Shown here in pieces: positions 34,420 through 43,450 of a stretch of 64,000 bases of DNA. The notes under the pieces are model-generated. The model saw nothing but the letters and a program-made list of their open reading frames with translations. It did no database searches and was not told the origin of the DNA. The DNA is from Pyrinomonadaceae bacterium (GTDB lineage Bacteria > Acidobacteriota > Blastocatellia > Pyrinomonadales > Pyrinomonadaceae): NCBI GenBank assembly GCA_028284415.1, contig JANQRU010000004.1, positions 372,001 through 436,000 of the forward strand, given 5' to 3'. The translations under genes were made by a program, and so were the position numbers. The first letter of the stretch is position 1. Every line of letters starts with the position of its first letter.

Positions 34420-34860
34420 TTAAGGCTTGGCTGATGAGAAAAATACTAAAACATCCAAAGGCTCTTCGATCGAATGAAATTTGTGCGGAATACCTCTTTT
34501 TACAAAAATTAAAGAACCTTTCTGAACTTTTCGCTCTTCATTTCCGATACGAAGCATCGCCTTACCGTTCTCAATCAAATAAACTTCATCTTCGCCATGA
34601 GCAGGCTGTCTATCATCTGCTCCTTTTGGCAGAGAATAAAGCCCCATACTTAAAGTGTCACGCTTTAGAAAAGACAAATACCAACGATTGTTTGATCTCT
34701 GTTTTTTTATTAAATCTGAAACCTCAAAAGCTTCCCAAACTTTTTCATCTATCTTTTCTTGCTGCTTCTGGGCAAAAACCTCAGAAGTATTTCTATCAAT
34801 AATCCAGCCAGTTGTAAGACAAACTACAAATAACCAAGGAACAATGTTTTTTATATTCAT
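34420..34860 (-). CDS. Exported or membrane-anchored cupin protein
   Basis: A 146-residue protein with an N-terminal hydrophobic segment (IVPWLFVVCLTTGWI) and a single cupin barrel. The metal-binding pattern is visible as PAHGEDEVYLIENGKAMLRI and then VKRGIPHKFHS. Small cupins bind metals and may be isomerases, dioxygenases or sensors; nothing here decides. The gene is inserted between two members of the tandem family, 18 bases before one and 3 bases after the other, so all four are cotranscribed. Confidence 0.75.
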   Translation of the reverse strand: MNIKNIVPWLFVVCLTTGWIIDRNTSEVFAQKQQEKIDEKVWEAFEVSDLIKKQRSNNRWYLSFLKRDTLSMGLYSLPKGADDRQPAHGEDEVYLIENGKAMLRIGNEERKVQKGSLIFVKRGIPHKFHSIEEPLDVLVFFSSAKP

Positions 34861-34863
34861 TTT

Positions 34864-35463
34864 CTATCTTCTACGTTTGCATGTGAATTGCCAATTCATC
34901 GTTGTTTTGCCATCAGTTATGCTTTCCGCTTTCCAGCTATAACTGTTTTTGCTTATATCATAAAAGGTCAGACGGCTTTCTGTTTTACCTGTGGTTTGCC
35001 GAAAAACCATATTCTCTCCTTCTTTTCCACCCTTCCAAACTGCAGATGAATACGGCTGAGTTCTAAAATAAGTAATGTGCCATTGTTTTGTTTTCGAATC
35101 ATACACGCGGATATTTGAGCTGTTTAAGATCGGAGTCCAGTTCTTATCCTGAATTGCAAAACCATTTAAAACATATTCGGCTTTTCTGACCACATCCATT
35201 CTAAACCATTTTTTATCTCTCGCACTGTAAATGCGATCGTCACAGTCAAATTCACCGATCATAAACTCAAGCTGTTTCGTTTCAGGCGGAGCTTTCGGGT
35301 TTAAACGTCCGAATGGATAAGCCGGACTTGATTCATAGTTAACAGGAACAGGTGGAATCGTCTGCAAATTATCTGCTTTTGTGTTGCTATTGCTTTGAGC
35401 AAATGTATTTCCCGTTGTAAAAACTAAAATAATTGATGCGATCGAACTTAAGAATTTTTTCAT
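34864..35463 (-). CDS. Exported orphan, tandem family member B
   Basis: A 199-residue protein, paralogue of 33835 and 35487. The signal peptide is KKFLSSIASIILVFTTGNTF; the shared blocks are YESSPAYPFGRLNPKAPPET, LEFMIGEFDCDDRI and the ending CKRRR. It lies 23 bases after member C and 3 bases before the cupin gene. Compared with member A it has a longer linker after the signal peptide. The function is unknown. Confidence 0.65.
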   Translation of the reverse strand: MKKFLSSIASIILVFTTGNTFAQSNSNTKADNLQTIPPVPVNYESSPAYPFGRLNPKAPPETKQLEFMIGEFDCDDRIYSARDKKWFRMDVVRKAEYVLNGFAIQDKNWTPILNSSNIRVYDSKTKQWHITYFRTQPYSSAVWKGGKEGENMVFRQTTGKTESRLTFYDISKNSYSWKAESITDGKTTMNWQFTCKRRR

Positions 35464-35486
35464 ATATCTTTCTACCTTAAAATTGT

Positions 35487-36092
35487 TTACCTTCTACGTT
35501 CGCAGGAAATTATCCAAAATGGATTAGCTTTTCCATCTTTTGTAACTAATTCACCGATCCAGTCAAAACCATCTTTTGTGATTTTATGAAAAGTCAGGCG
35601 GCTTTCATTTTCCCCTCTTTTCTGTCGCATAATCATTTTTTCGCCTTCCTTTTTTCCCTCCCAAACACCTGCAAAATAACTCGGAAAAGTTTGAAAATAA
35701 TTGACGATCCACTTTCCTTTGTTTTTATCAAAAATTCTTGTTCCCGAAGCAACTACCTGATTGCTCCAATATCTGTCTTGAATTCCACCACCATTTACAA
35801 AGTAGGTTGAATTCCAGACAGTTTTTGACTCAACCCATTTTCCATCTCGCTGTCTGATTTTGTCATCACAATCGAATTCGCCGATCATAAACGAAAACTG
35901 TGCTGTTTCTGGCGGAGCGTTTGGATTTAATTTACCAAACCGATGAGATGGACTTGGCTCATATTTCATGGGCACATCCTTCTCAGCAACATCTTTTTTT
36001 TTCTTTGTTTCATTCTGAGCATTTATTATTTGCACTGAAACACACGTAAATATTGTTGCTATAAAAACTGATAAAAATATTCTTCTGTTCAA
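35487..36092 (-). CDS. Exported orphan, tandem family member C
   Basis: A 201-residue paralogue of the two genes downstream. It starts at TTG (36090-36092), preceded at good distance by AAGGAG, and has a signal peptide (IFLSVFIATIFTCVSVQIIN). The shared blocks are EPSPSHRFGKLNPNAPPETA and FSFMIGEFDCDDKI; the ending is CERRR. It is the first gene of the four-gene operon 36092-33835. The function is unknown. Confidence 0.65.
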   Translation of the reverse strand: MNRRIFLSVFIATIFTCVSVQIINAQNETKKKKDVAEKDVPMKYEPSPSHRFGKLNPNAPPETAQFSFMIGEFDCDDKIRQRDGKWVESKTVWNSTYFVNGGGIQDRYWSNQVVASGTRIFDKNKGKWIVNYFQTFPSYFAGVWEGKKEGEKMIMRQKRGENESRLTFHKITKDGFDWIGELVTKDGKANPFWIISCERRR

Positions 36093-36198
36093 GCTAGTTC
36101 TCCTTACTTTTTAATCTGTTGAGCATACTTTTATCACGGGATTAAAACTATAGTCTTGAAAGACATTTGAAATTTCTTTCAAAGTTTCCTCTAATCCA

Positions 36199-36236
36199 AT
36201 AAAAAAGGCGTTCTGGTTATTAATCCAAAACGCCTT
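36199..36236 (-). terminator. Terminator of the beta-propeller gene
   Basis: AAGGCGTT (36205-36212) pairs with AACGCCTT (36229-36236); on the minus strand TTTTTTATT follows. It lies 23 bases past the stop at 36260 and upstream of the tandem-family operon. Confidence 0.85.
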
Positions 36237-36259
36237 AAGTCTAAAAAACAATTTTCGAT

Positions 36260-37261
36260 TTACATTCCAACCAAAACAACTCCATCTGGAACACTTCCCG
36301 TTTTCGCTTTGCTAACGACTTTAAATGTCTGCAAATCAATTTTATAAACTAGAGCATCTCTTGCCGCTGTGACATATGCGAATTTAGAATCCTTCGAGAA
36401 AATTATTCCCCAAGCCTCACTCTCCATTGGAATCCGTCGTGCTATTTCATGAGTTTTTGCATCAATTACAACAATTTCTTTTTTGCCCAAAATTAGTGTC
36501 GCAAAAACGTATTTTCCGTCGGGCGTAAATTTCACACGATAAGGTCTAGCACCTACATCAATTTTCTTTACAGATTTTTTTTGAGCTGTATCAACAACCT
36601 CAACTTTTCCCTCTGCATTCAATCCAACCCAAACCTCTTTTCCGTCAGGCGAAAGATCGATCGCTTCAGGTTGTTTGCCAACAGGAATTTGCGTAACTCT
36701 CGAACGCTGTGTCGGTGGAGCTTCGCCCAGTTCAATCATAGTCACATTGTCAGAACCAATATTCGCCGTGTAAAAAAATTTTTCATCCGCTGAGCCAACA
36801 ACCATATGCGAGGCAGTTTGTCCCGTTCCCATGACCCAATCAACTTTGTTTAGTTTAGGATTGAAACGTGCGATTGCCCGATTTGTTTCGGCTGAAAAAT
36901 AAATTTTACCGTTAATTTCTTGAACTCCATGCGGACGCATAAAAGGCATTAAATCTACTCGCTTTGTTTCTTTCATCGTCTTAAGGTCAATAACCGAAAT
37001 CGAGCTTCCGGGAGTCCGTCCACCATAATTTGCGACAAAAGCAGTTTTACCATCCGCAGACACAACAAGTTCGTGCGGTCCGTCTCCAACTCCTACTTTT
37101 CCCACTTGTTCCATCGAATTGGCATCATAAGCCATCATCGATGCCTCATTTTTATTCAATACAAGTAAAAGCGGTTTATCCGATGTTTTCTGGGCAAAAC
37201 AACCCAAAACAGAAAACGCAAAAACTAAAACTAGACACAAAAAAATTTGTAACTGACGCAT
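36260..37261 (-). CDS. Exported YVTN-type beta-propeller protein
   Basis: A 333-residue protein with a signal peptide (IFLCLVLVFAFSVLGCFAQ) and about seven repeats of the YVTN type (for example VGVGDGPHELVVSADGKTAF, IPVGKQPEAIDLSPDGKEVW and IDVGARPYRVKFTPDGKYVF). Such propellers act as binding platforms or, in some families, as lactonases; no catalytic signature is visible here. GAGGAG precedes the ATG. The gene stands alone between its own terminator and the divergent uspA-like gene. Confidence 0.85.
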   Translation of the reverse strand: MRQLQIFLCLVLVFAFSVLGCFAQKTSDKPLLLVLNKNEASMMAYDANSMEQVGKVGVGDGPHELVVSADGKTAFVANYGGRTPGSSISVIDLKTMKETKRVDLMPFMRPHGVQEINGKIYFSAETNRAIARFNPKLNKVDWVMGTGQTASHMVVGSADEKFFYTANIGSDNVTMIELGEAPPTQRSRVTQIPVGKQPEAIDLSPDGKEVWVGLNAEGKVEVVDTAQKKSVKKIDVGARPYRVKFTPDGKYVFATLILGKKEIVVIDAKTHEIARRIPMESEAWGIIFSKDSKFAYVTAARDALVYKIDLQTFKVVSKAKTGSVPDGVVLVGM

Positions 37262-37504
37262 ACCAATCGCTCCTCAAAAATTTTTATATGCGTTTTACGG
37301 ATTAAAATTAAATAATGTTTCCAACTATCAAATCATTTTTTAATTCTTTTTCCAACACCTCATACGCCAGCGAAGTCTCATCGGATGATTGAAAATACCT
37401 ACTCAAGAAACTGATAAACAAGGTCTTTTCGATCAAGAAGGATTTAGCCGAAAAACAAAGCTTTGAAAAAGGCAACAAAATCTGTAAAAATTGCATAATT
37501 AAAT

Positions 37505-37954
37505 ATGAAAATAATTCTAGCAACAGACGGTTCAGAATTCAGTGTTGAAGCAGCCAAAAAACTCGGTGAAATGATTACTTGCGATGATAAAACTGTAATC
37601 AGAATCATCAACGCAGTCGAGGTTATAGCACCACCAATGATGCCTTTTGGCAGGGAAAAATACTTGAATCAGGAAAAAGCCTTACAAGAAGCGGCGGTCA
37701 AAACTTTAGATGAAACTAGCTTGATATTGAGCGAAGCTCTTAACGAAAAGTCAGCGAGTATCGAAACCAAAAGTGTTAAAGGTAGTGCAAAAGAGGTAAT
37801 TCTTAAAGAAGCCGAAGAATGGGAAACAGATCTAATAGTCGTCGGTTCGCACGGACATGGATTTTGGGATCGCATGTTTCTTGGCTCGGTATCAAACGCA
37901 GTTGTTCAACACGCACATTGCACGGTTTTGGTGGTTCGTAAAACCACAAAATGA
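37505..37954 (+). CDS. Universal stress protein (UspA family)
   Basis: A 149-residue single-domain Usp. The N-terminus IILATDGSEFSVEAAKKLGE and the ATP-binding pattern VGSHGHGFWDRMFLGSVSN near the C-terminus (G-x2-G-x9-GS) place it in the ATP-binding subclass. It is a cytoplasmic stress protein whose partner is not visible. The gene is divergent from the beta-propeller gene and converges with the acetyltransferase gene. Confidence 0.9.
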   Translation: MKIILATDGSEFSVEAAKKLGEMITCDDKTVIRIINAVEVIAPPMMPFGREKYLNQEKALQEAAVKTLDETSLILSEALNEKSASIETKSVKGSAKEVILKEAEEWETDLIVVGSHGHGFWDRMFLGSVSNAVVQHAHCTVLVVRKTTK

Positions 37955-37985
37955 ATGTCCCGTAATTGTGTCCGTGATAGAAAGT

Positions 37986-39746
37986 TTATGTGCTGTAGCT
38001 TTCTTTGAGAACCAATTCCTTTTCTTCAATTTGAGATTCCTGATCCCAAACCTGCCATTTTTTCACGAAGCCGAAACGGGTTTCCTTGAAAAGACTTCCT
38101 TCATATTTGAAGCCGAGTTTTTCTATTACGTGGCGGGATGGCTCATTATCAGCTAAAACACCTATAAAAACTTGTTCTGTTTCAGGAATCTTTGCGGCAT
38201 CATGAAGCCCTTGCAGAATTGCCTTTTGATAAAGCTTTTGTCCACGAGCCTTAGGATGAGTGTAATAATCAAACAAAACAGCTGTGTTTTTTGGAAGATT
38301 AAATGACTGTTCAACTTCATAAACGCCCGAAACCTCTTGTCTTTCAATCAACCAACCGTAATGCAAAAGAATCTCGTCATCAGCAAAACTGTATGAATGA
38401 ACACCTTCTTCAAATCTTCGCAAAACTTTCTGATGAAACTGGCTTGTCGTATCTTGCCAAGCTTCAACAGGTCTGTATTTAAGCAAATCGACAACCGAAT
38501 CCACTTTCATTACATTCGGATTTTCAAGACTAGAAATTCTTCGGACATCAAAAGAATACATACGGCATTCTTTGTGTTCATAAACTCGATTTTTGATATT
38601 TTTGAAAATAGTTCGTGGAATTGTTTGAATCTTAACCCGTTTCAACTTATGAACTAATTTGTCCGCCAATTTGAAAAACCTTGTTCTTTTAATATTAACT
38701 TTCTCTAAAGTTTCCCTGCCGAATTTAACTGCTTTTCTTTTAGCAGTGTAACTTAAAAAATCCGTTTTATTGAAAAATATTGTTAATGAATATGATTCTT
38801 TTGTTTCAGTCGCAAATCTTTGCTTGTAACCATTTCCCGGCGATAGATCAAAATTCTTATAATCTGTATCTTTTAATTCTTTCCCCAGCATTAAAAGATG
38901 AATTTTGCTTGGAGATTGTTTTGCAAAAAATGGTGACATTGAAGTAATCGAAAGAAGCATTTCATCCCTGTTTTGCAAACAAACTTGAGCGGATGAAATC
39001 TTGTTACCCACCTTTAAAAGTGTCGAATAAAGCCAATCCGTTTCTTTCATTAAATCAAGATGAAAAGGTTTGCGATTTTTATCAACATCCAGCTGAACAT
39101 TGTGAATTCCGCTAACTCTCAAACGCGAATACCCTTCAATCTCATCAAAAACCCTACTAAACTCGGTCGGGCATTTTACCTCTTCAAATTTCAATTCACC
39201 TTGCTTTTTGAGCTGGCGGATGCGAGTTTTATTCCCGCGTTTTCTCAAAGATTTTTCAGATGTATTTTTTTCTCCCAGATTAACAAGTGGTCTGGGAATT
39301 GTTTGTAATCTCGTCTGTTTCCCCCATTTTTCTTCGAGCCATTCGAGTGGTGTATTTGGAGCAAGAAACATCAATTGCAATCTGTGTTTTGGAAATTCCG
39401 TGCTTAATAGATCAATTGCTTTTTCTGCAAACTCATTGCCGTTTTCTTCCGTTGCTAACCAGGTTTGATACTCGGAATGATAATCTCCAGCAATAAATAA
39501 TTTGTCCGATTTTCTGCATCTTGCAAGTGGAAATAAACCAATCAGGTTTTCGTTTTCATCAAGTTCGTAAACAAAGAAAACCTCACAAACATCTTTGTAA
39601 TGTCTGTTCCAGATTTTCAGATATTGAATATCTTGAAAAACAGTCGCCCACGCACATTTTTCATACAGATTTATCCATTTGCGATTAAAATCCGCATCCT
39701 CAAGAAATTCCTGTGCTTTTTCAGATTTAGCAAGGTTAAGGCTCAT
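37986..39746 (-). CDS. Double acetyltransferase: FemAB/BioF2-like plus GNAT domain
   Basis: The 586-residue protein has two acyltransferase parts. Residues about 1-330 match the GNAT-like family often annotated CelD/BioF2-like in exopolysaccharide clusters (SLRKRGNKTRIRQLKKQGEL, and LSPGNGYKQRFATETKESYS). Residues about 390-575 form a second GNAT domain (YYTHPKARGQKLYQKAILQG, VLADNEPSRHVIEKLGFKYE). A basic helical linker joins them. The substrate is unknown; envelope polysaccharide or amino-sugar modification is the usual context of the first domain. It stands alone. Confidence 0.75.
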   Translation of the reverse strand: MSLNLAKSEKAQEFLEDADFNRKWINLYEKCAWATVFQDIQYLKIWNRHYKDVCEVFFVYELDENENLIGLFPLARCRKSDKLFIAGDYHSEYQTWLATEENGNEFAEKAIDLLSTEFPKHRLQLMFLAPNTPLEWLEEKWGKQTRLQTIPRPLVNLGEKNTSEKSLRKRGNKTRIRQLKKQGELKFEEVKCPTEFSRVFDEIEGYSRLRVSGIHNVQLDVDKNRKPFHLDLMKETDWLYSTLLKVGNKISSAQVCLQNRDEMLLSITSMSPFFAKQSPSKIHLLMLGKELKDTDYKNFDLSPGNGYKQRFATETKESYSLTIFFNKTDFLSYTAKRKAVKFGRETLEKVNIKRTRFFKLADKLVHKLKRVKIQTIPRTIFKNIKNRVYEHKECRMYSFDVRRISSLENPNVMKVDSVVDLLKYRPVEAWQDTTSQFHQKVLRRFEEGVHSYSFADDEILLHYGWLIERQEVSGVYEVEQSFNLPKNTAVLFDYYTHPKARGQKLYQKAILQGLHDAAKIPETEQVFIGVLADNEPSRHVIEKLGFKYEGSLFKETRFGFVKKWQVWDQESQIEEKELVLKESYST

Positions 39747-39982
39747 CGTTAACTATAAATGAATAAAGATAGGAAATTTTTAGTAAAATATTAAGGTAAA
39801 CTCATTTTAAGGCACTCTCAGCAAAAAATTTTCTTACTTTGTTGACTATCATTAAATAATCAGAATAATATATGAGAAAGTCTGACCAACCATATTACTA
39901 AGAAATTTTAGTCTTCCATTTGTTTTTCAATAAACTTCCAAAACCTTAGTAATCAAAAAACTTAAGGAGAAAATAATCATTT

Positions 39983-40552
39983 ATGCAACCTAAAAGTCGC
40001 ACGTGTAATATTGTTGTTCAGGATTTAGAAAATGAAATTCTGATTTATGATTTACAAACCAATAAAGCCAATTGTTTAAATAAAACTTTAGCAACTGTCT
40101 GGAAATTCTGTGATGGGAAAAGAACTATCCCTGAAATAATAGCTGAGGTTAGTAAAGAACTTAAGAAACCTGTTTTAGAGGATTTAGTTTATCTATCTAT
40201 AAAACAATTAAAAGAAGTAAATTTATTAGAGCATTCAGAAAAATTAGAACTTAGACTAGAAAACACAAGCAGAAGAGAGGTAATAAAAAAGATTGGGATG
40301 ACATCAATGGTTGCCTTACCAATAATCTCGTCAATTACTGTGCCTAAAGCAGTTGATGCACAAAGTGGAAGCTGTCAACCAGTGCTGTGTATTGCACAAG
40401 GTCAGGATGTTTGTGCTGGATGCGTAGGACAAACTATAAGCGTTACGCAGTTTAATTCAAATAATGGTACATGCACACTAGGGGCTTTCACTACATTCAA
40501 TATTAATTGTACCGGTTTCCAAACTGTTCCTAGTGACGTTCAAAGAAATTAA
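39983..40552 (+). CDS. PqqD-domain, Tat-signal, Cys-rich exported protein (copy 3)
   Basis: A 189-residue plus-strand paralogue of the genes at 11047 and 19160. Residues 8-88 form the PqqD-like domain (NIVVQDLENEILIYDLQTNK, LNKTLATVWKFCDGK). SRREVIKKIG at 96-105 with SMVALPIISSITV is nearly identical to copy 1; the likely signal-peptidase site is after VDA (124-126). The tail of about 63 residues is unlike the other two, with only six cysteines, two of them in CAGC, and a Thr/Asn-rich end. AAGGAG lies 13 bases before the ATG, rather far, as also in copy 2. It stands alone and ends at a strong bidirectional terminator. Confidence 0.8.
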   Translation: MQPKSRTCNIVVQDLENEILIYDLQTNKANCLNKTLATVWKFCDGKRTIPEIIAEVSKELKKPVLEDLVYLSIKQLKEVNLLEHSEKLELRLENTSRREVIKKIGMTSMVALPIISSITVPKAVDAQSGSCQPVLCIAQGQDVCAGCVGQTISVTQFNSNNGTCTLGAFTTFNINCTGFQTVPSDVQRN

Positions 40553-40626
40553 TATCCAAAAGTTTTAGCATTCTTTTCGGATAAATTATATGAATTCATC
40601 TCTCAGAATTGACGACTAACCAAAAT

Positions 40627-40668
40627 AAAACAAAGCCCAAAATAAAACTTGGTTTTGGGCTTTGTTTT
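40627..40668. terminator. Bidirectional terminator between copy 3 and msrA
   Basis: AAAACAAAGCCCAAAA (40627-40642) and its exact complement at 40653-40668 form a 16-base perfect stem with flanking A and T tracts, working for both converging genes. Confidence 0.9.
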
Positions 40669-40696
40669 GTTAAGTAATAGAAATTATTTATAAGAC

Positions 40697-41239
40697 TTAT
40701 CGTTTTAATCTATCGGCAAAAGTTTTTCTAAATTTTGAGACCTTCGGTGAAACAACCGCAGCACAATATGGTTGATTTGGATTATTTTCAAAATAATTTT
40801 GATGATAATCTTCGGCAGGATAGAAATTTGTAAACTCAGTAACTTCCGTCACAATATCGTCATCAAAAACTCCATTTTCAGTAATTTCTTCAATTACTTT
40901 ATCAGCGGTTTCTTTCTGTTCATCAGAATGATAAAAAATCGCCGAACGGTATGATTCACCAATATCATTTCCTTGCCGATTCAAAGTTGTCGGATCATGC
41001 GTCGCAAAAAAGATTCCCAAAATCTCTTTGAATGAAATCTCTTCGGGATTAAACTTTAATTGAATAACCTCAGCGTGTCCCGTCGTTTCCGAACAAACCT
41101 CCTGATAAGTCGGATTTTCCTTATGTCCGCCTGCATATCCCGACACAACATCTTCAACCCCAATCACCGAATCAAAAACCGCTTCCGTACACCAAAAGCA
41201 ACCTCCACCAAGAGTTGCTGTTTCTAACATTTTTTCCAT
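40697..41239 (-). CDS. msrA: Peptide methionine sulfoxide reductase A
   Basis: A 180-residue cytoplasmic repair enzyme that reduces methionine S-sulfoxide. The catalytic Cys14 lies in LGGGCFWCTEAVF; further family signatures are VSGYAGGHKENPTYQEVCS, TGHAEVIQLKF and YRSAIFYHSDEQ. It lacks an MsrB domain. It stands alone, between the bidirectional terminator and the S41 peptidase gene. Confidence 0.95.
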   Translation of the reverse strand: MEKMLETATLGGGCFWCTEAVFDSVIGVEDVVSGYAGGHKENPTYQEVCSETTGHAEVIQLKFNPEEISFKEILGIFFATHDPTTLNRQGNDIGESYRSAIFYHSDEQKETADKVIEEITENGVFDDDIVTEVTEFTNFYPAEDYHQNYFENNPNQPYCAAVVSPKVSKFRKTFADRLKR

Positions 41240-41288
41240 AATTTTATTTCAGCAAATTGGAAAGAATTTATCAATTGGAGAAGAAGCT

Positions 41289-41353
41289 TGCCCGCGAAAT
41301 ACGCAAAATGACACGAAAAAGAAATCTAGAAAACTTTCGCGTTCTTTCGCGGG
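41289..41353. repeat. Inverted GCCCGCGAAA repeat
   Basis: GCCCGCGAAATACGC at 41289-41303 faces an inverted arm at 41338-41353. The right part, read on the minus strand, begins with the exact 20-base word also found at 3153-3172. The space between contains ACACGAAAA-type words. It lies between msrA and the S41 gene. Confidence 0.6.
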
Positions 41354-41366
41354 CAAAAACTTATTT

Positions 41367-43294
41367 TTATTTTATCCTTTCTTTTACTTTTTCCAATTCT
41401 CTATCAAAATTATTTCCGACATCTTCCGAGTTTCTCTCGACCAAAATGTCAGGCTGAATCCCTTCGTCTTTTTGTTCGCCTTCTGTGTAATAACCAAAAA
41501 TCGGAATATCGAATTCAAAATTCGAGTTTGGCAAGTAAGTGAAAAGATACGAACCGCCATTAAAGCCGCGTTTATTTCCGCCTGTTGCTTGTCCAACCAA
41601 TGTTGCTAAATTGTTTTGTTTGGCAAGTCGCGACATCGTAAAAGCCGCAGAAGAATTTGCTGAATTTATCATCAAATATGTTTTGCCTTTGAAGCCATTT
41701 TCAAAAGGCTTATATGATTTGCAACTTTCCGTATTAAACAAAAATTCCAACAAACCGTTATCGGCTTTTTTGTAGAAATTTTGCGGAACACCGTTTTTCA
41801 AACCTGCTTCGATTTGTTTGTCGTAAGTTTCAAAATACTTGAAAAGCGTCGAATCAACTTTTGCAGTTTTTATATAAGTTTTTATTGGCGACCCGCAGGA
41901 AATTTCTTCTTTGGCAATATAACGCAAAATCTCAATCGGTGCATCGCCATCGCCACCGCCGTTTCCACGTATGTCTATGATTAAATTTTTGACATTTTTT
42001 GCGTTGATTTCGTCGAACGCTTTTTTCAAGAAATCTTTGTATTTGAAACTCAGTTTCCAAGTGATGAAATTTGAAACTTGTAAATAAGCTGTATTGTCTT
42101 CCCAGATTTCAAACTTCCAACCTTCATCGTAAGAAGGCGTTTTGCCGTAACGCTTTTGCATTTCTGCCACCCGTTCGGCTTTGGTCATCGCCGGCACCTC
42201 AAATTTCGTGCGTTTTTTTGTTTTGAAATCCATTGCCTCGATTTTGTAAGCACCTTTTTTCGGCGGGTAAAAAAGTGGAAACATTATATCGAAAGGTGCA
42301 AAACTCGCTCCTAAAAACATGTCTAATTCCAAGGATTTAATGCGATTTTCGACTGTTCCGTTTCCGTCTGCGAAAGTTACGGTCAAAAGATTTTCAATGA
42401 TTTTATCAACTTTTACGCCATTTATTTTCGTGATTTCGCTACCCTTCGAAAGTTTCTTAGACGAGGCGTTTTCCGTAACAATCATTTTTCTATTAACGAT
42501 TCGAAAATAAAACGGAAAATAATTTTTGCGATTGAACAATCCTTCTTTGATTTCCTTTCGCTGATTAAAAGGATTCGGGTATGTGTGGTAACACTTGATT
42601 TCACTCAACGCCTGCGAAATAAGCTTGAAAAACTCGCTGTCCGCTAAAGGTTTATTCATTTTTGCTTCAATTGCATTAAATTTTGCGTCCAATTCTTCTG
42701 GGGTATTATCACGGTAAAGCCCGGGATGAACTGCTTTAAGCGTTTTTTGCAAAACATCAAAATCTTCTTTCATTTGCTGTGGTGAAAAAGTTCTCGGTGT
42801 AAAACTCGTTTTTGCGACACGCTTAAATTTGTATTCGTTGCGAAACTGAAAAGGTGTACGAGTTTCCTTTAGCATACTCAAATTTTCGCCATCAAAACTA
42901 ATTGTAATTCGGTATGGTTCTTTCTTTCCATTTTCAATTCCACTTCCAAGCAAAATCAATTTCCCATCTGCTTCCTGCGTAAACGAAAACTTGTCACCAT
43001 CCAGAATGTATTGTTTCTTTTTATAGTTAATTTTGTGCGTTGCTTTATCACGATAAATTTTGCCAAAGTCATCATAGACAAATTTCAAGTTTGCCGAGTT
43101 TCCATTATTTGAAGATTCAATCTCAAGTCTTGTATTCATCTTTACTCGTTTATCGTTTTTATAATCTGCATATTCGAGCGTTCCTTTCCAATCTCCTTCA
43201 ATTGGTTTGAATGAAAATTGTTCCTGACCGAAAGCTGAATTTATAAAAAAAGTATGACTGCGATTGTTAAAGTTGCTAATTGTATTAAATGCAT
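41367..43294 (-). CDS. Exported S41 peptidase, apparent frameshift in signal peptide
   Basis: Downstream of 43245 the frame encodes a full S41 (tail-specific/CtpA-like) peptidase: lipocalin-like N-terminal domain (EQFSFKPIEGDWKGTLEYAD), PDZ-like part (KGSEITKINGVKVDK), core (IDIRGNGGGDGDAP), and the catalytic serine region (INSANSSAAFTMSRLA). No suitable start exists in that frame. ATG at 43292-43294, with AGAGGG upstream, gives MHLIQLATLTIAVILFL and then stops; one extra base in the A7 run at 43245-43251 would join it to INSAFGQEQF, exactly as in the paralogue at 43607. So the gene is whole except for one base in a homopolymer: sequencing error, mutation or a phase switch. Intact length would be 642 residues. 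Confidence 0.75.
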
Positions 43295-43349
43295 AATAGT
43301 TTCCCTCTGATCTGTAAAATTTTGTAAAACTACCCTTAAGTTATTGCAT

Positions 43350-43391
43350 TTACAAAAGAAAGTCGCTTCAAATTATCATTTGAAACGACTT
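43350..43391 (-). terminator. Terminator of the upstream S41 gene, displaced
   Basis: AAGTCGCTTCAAAT (43360-43373) pairs with ATTTGAAACGACTT (43378-43391), one G-U pair on the minus strand, followed by TCTTTTGT. It lies 216 bases past the stop at 43607 because the palindromic element sits in between. A similar hairpin ends the gene at 46184. Confidence 0.7.
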
Positions 43392-43450
43392 ATTTATGAT
43401 TTGAAACCAAATAAATTAAATTGAAACGAGCAATTATTGTTGATGACGCC

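Noticed and set aside
37308..37523. Minus-strand open frame of 71 codons before the uspA-like gene
   Set aside because: It overlaps the start of the uspA-like gene and has no ribosome site or family pattern.
41384..41596. Open frame of 70 codons at the end of the first S41 gene
   Set aside because: It is an out-of-frame shadow of the conserved peptidase C-terminus.
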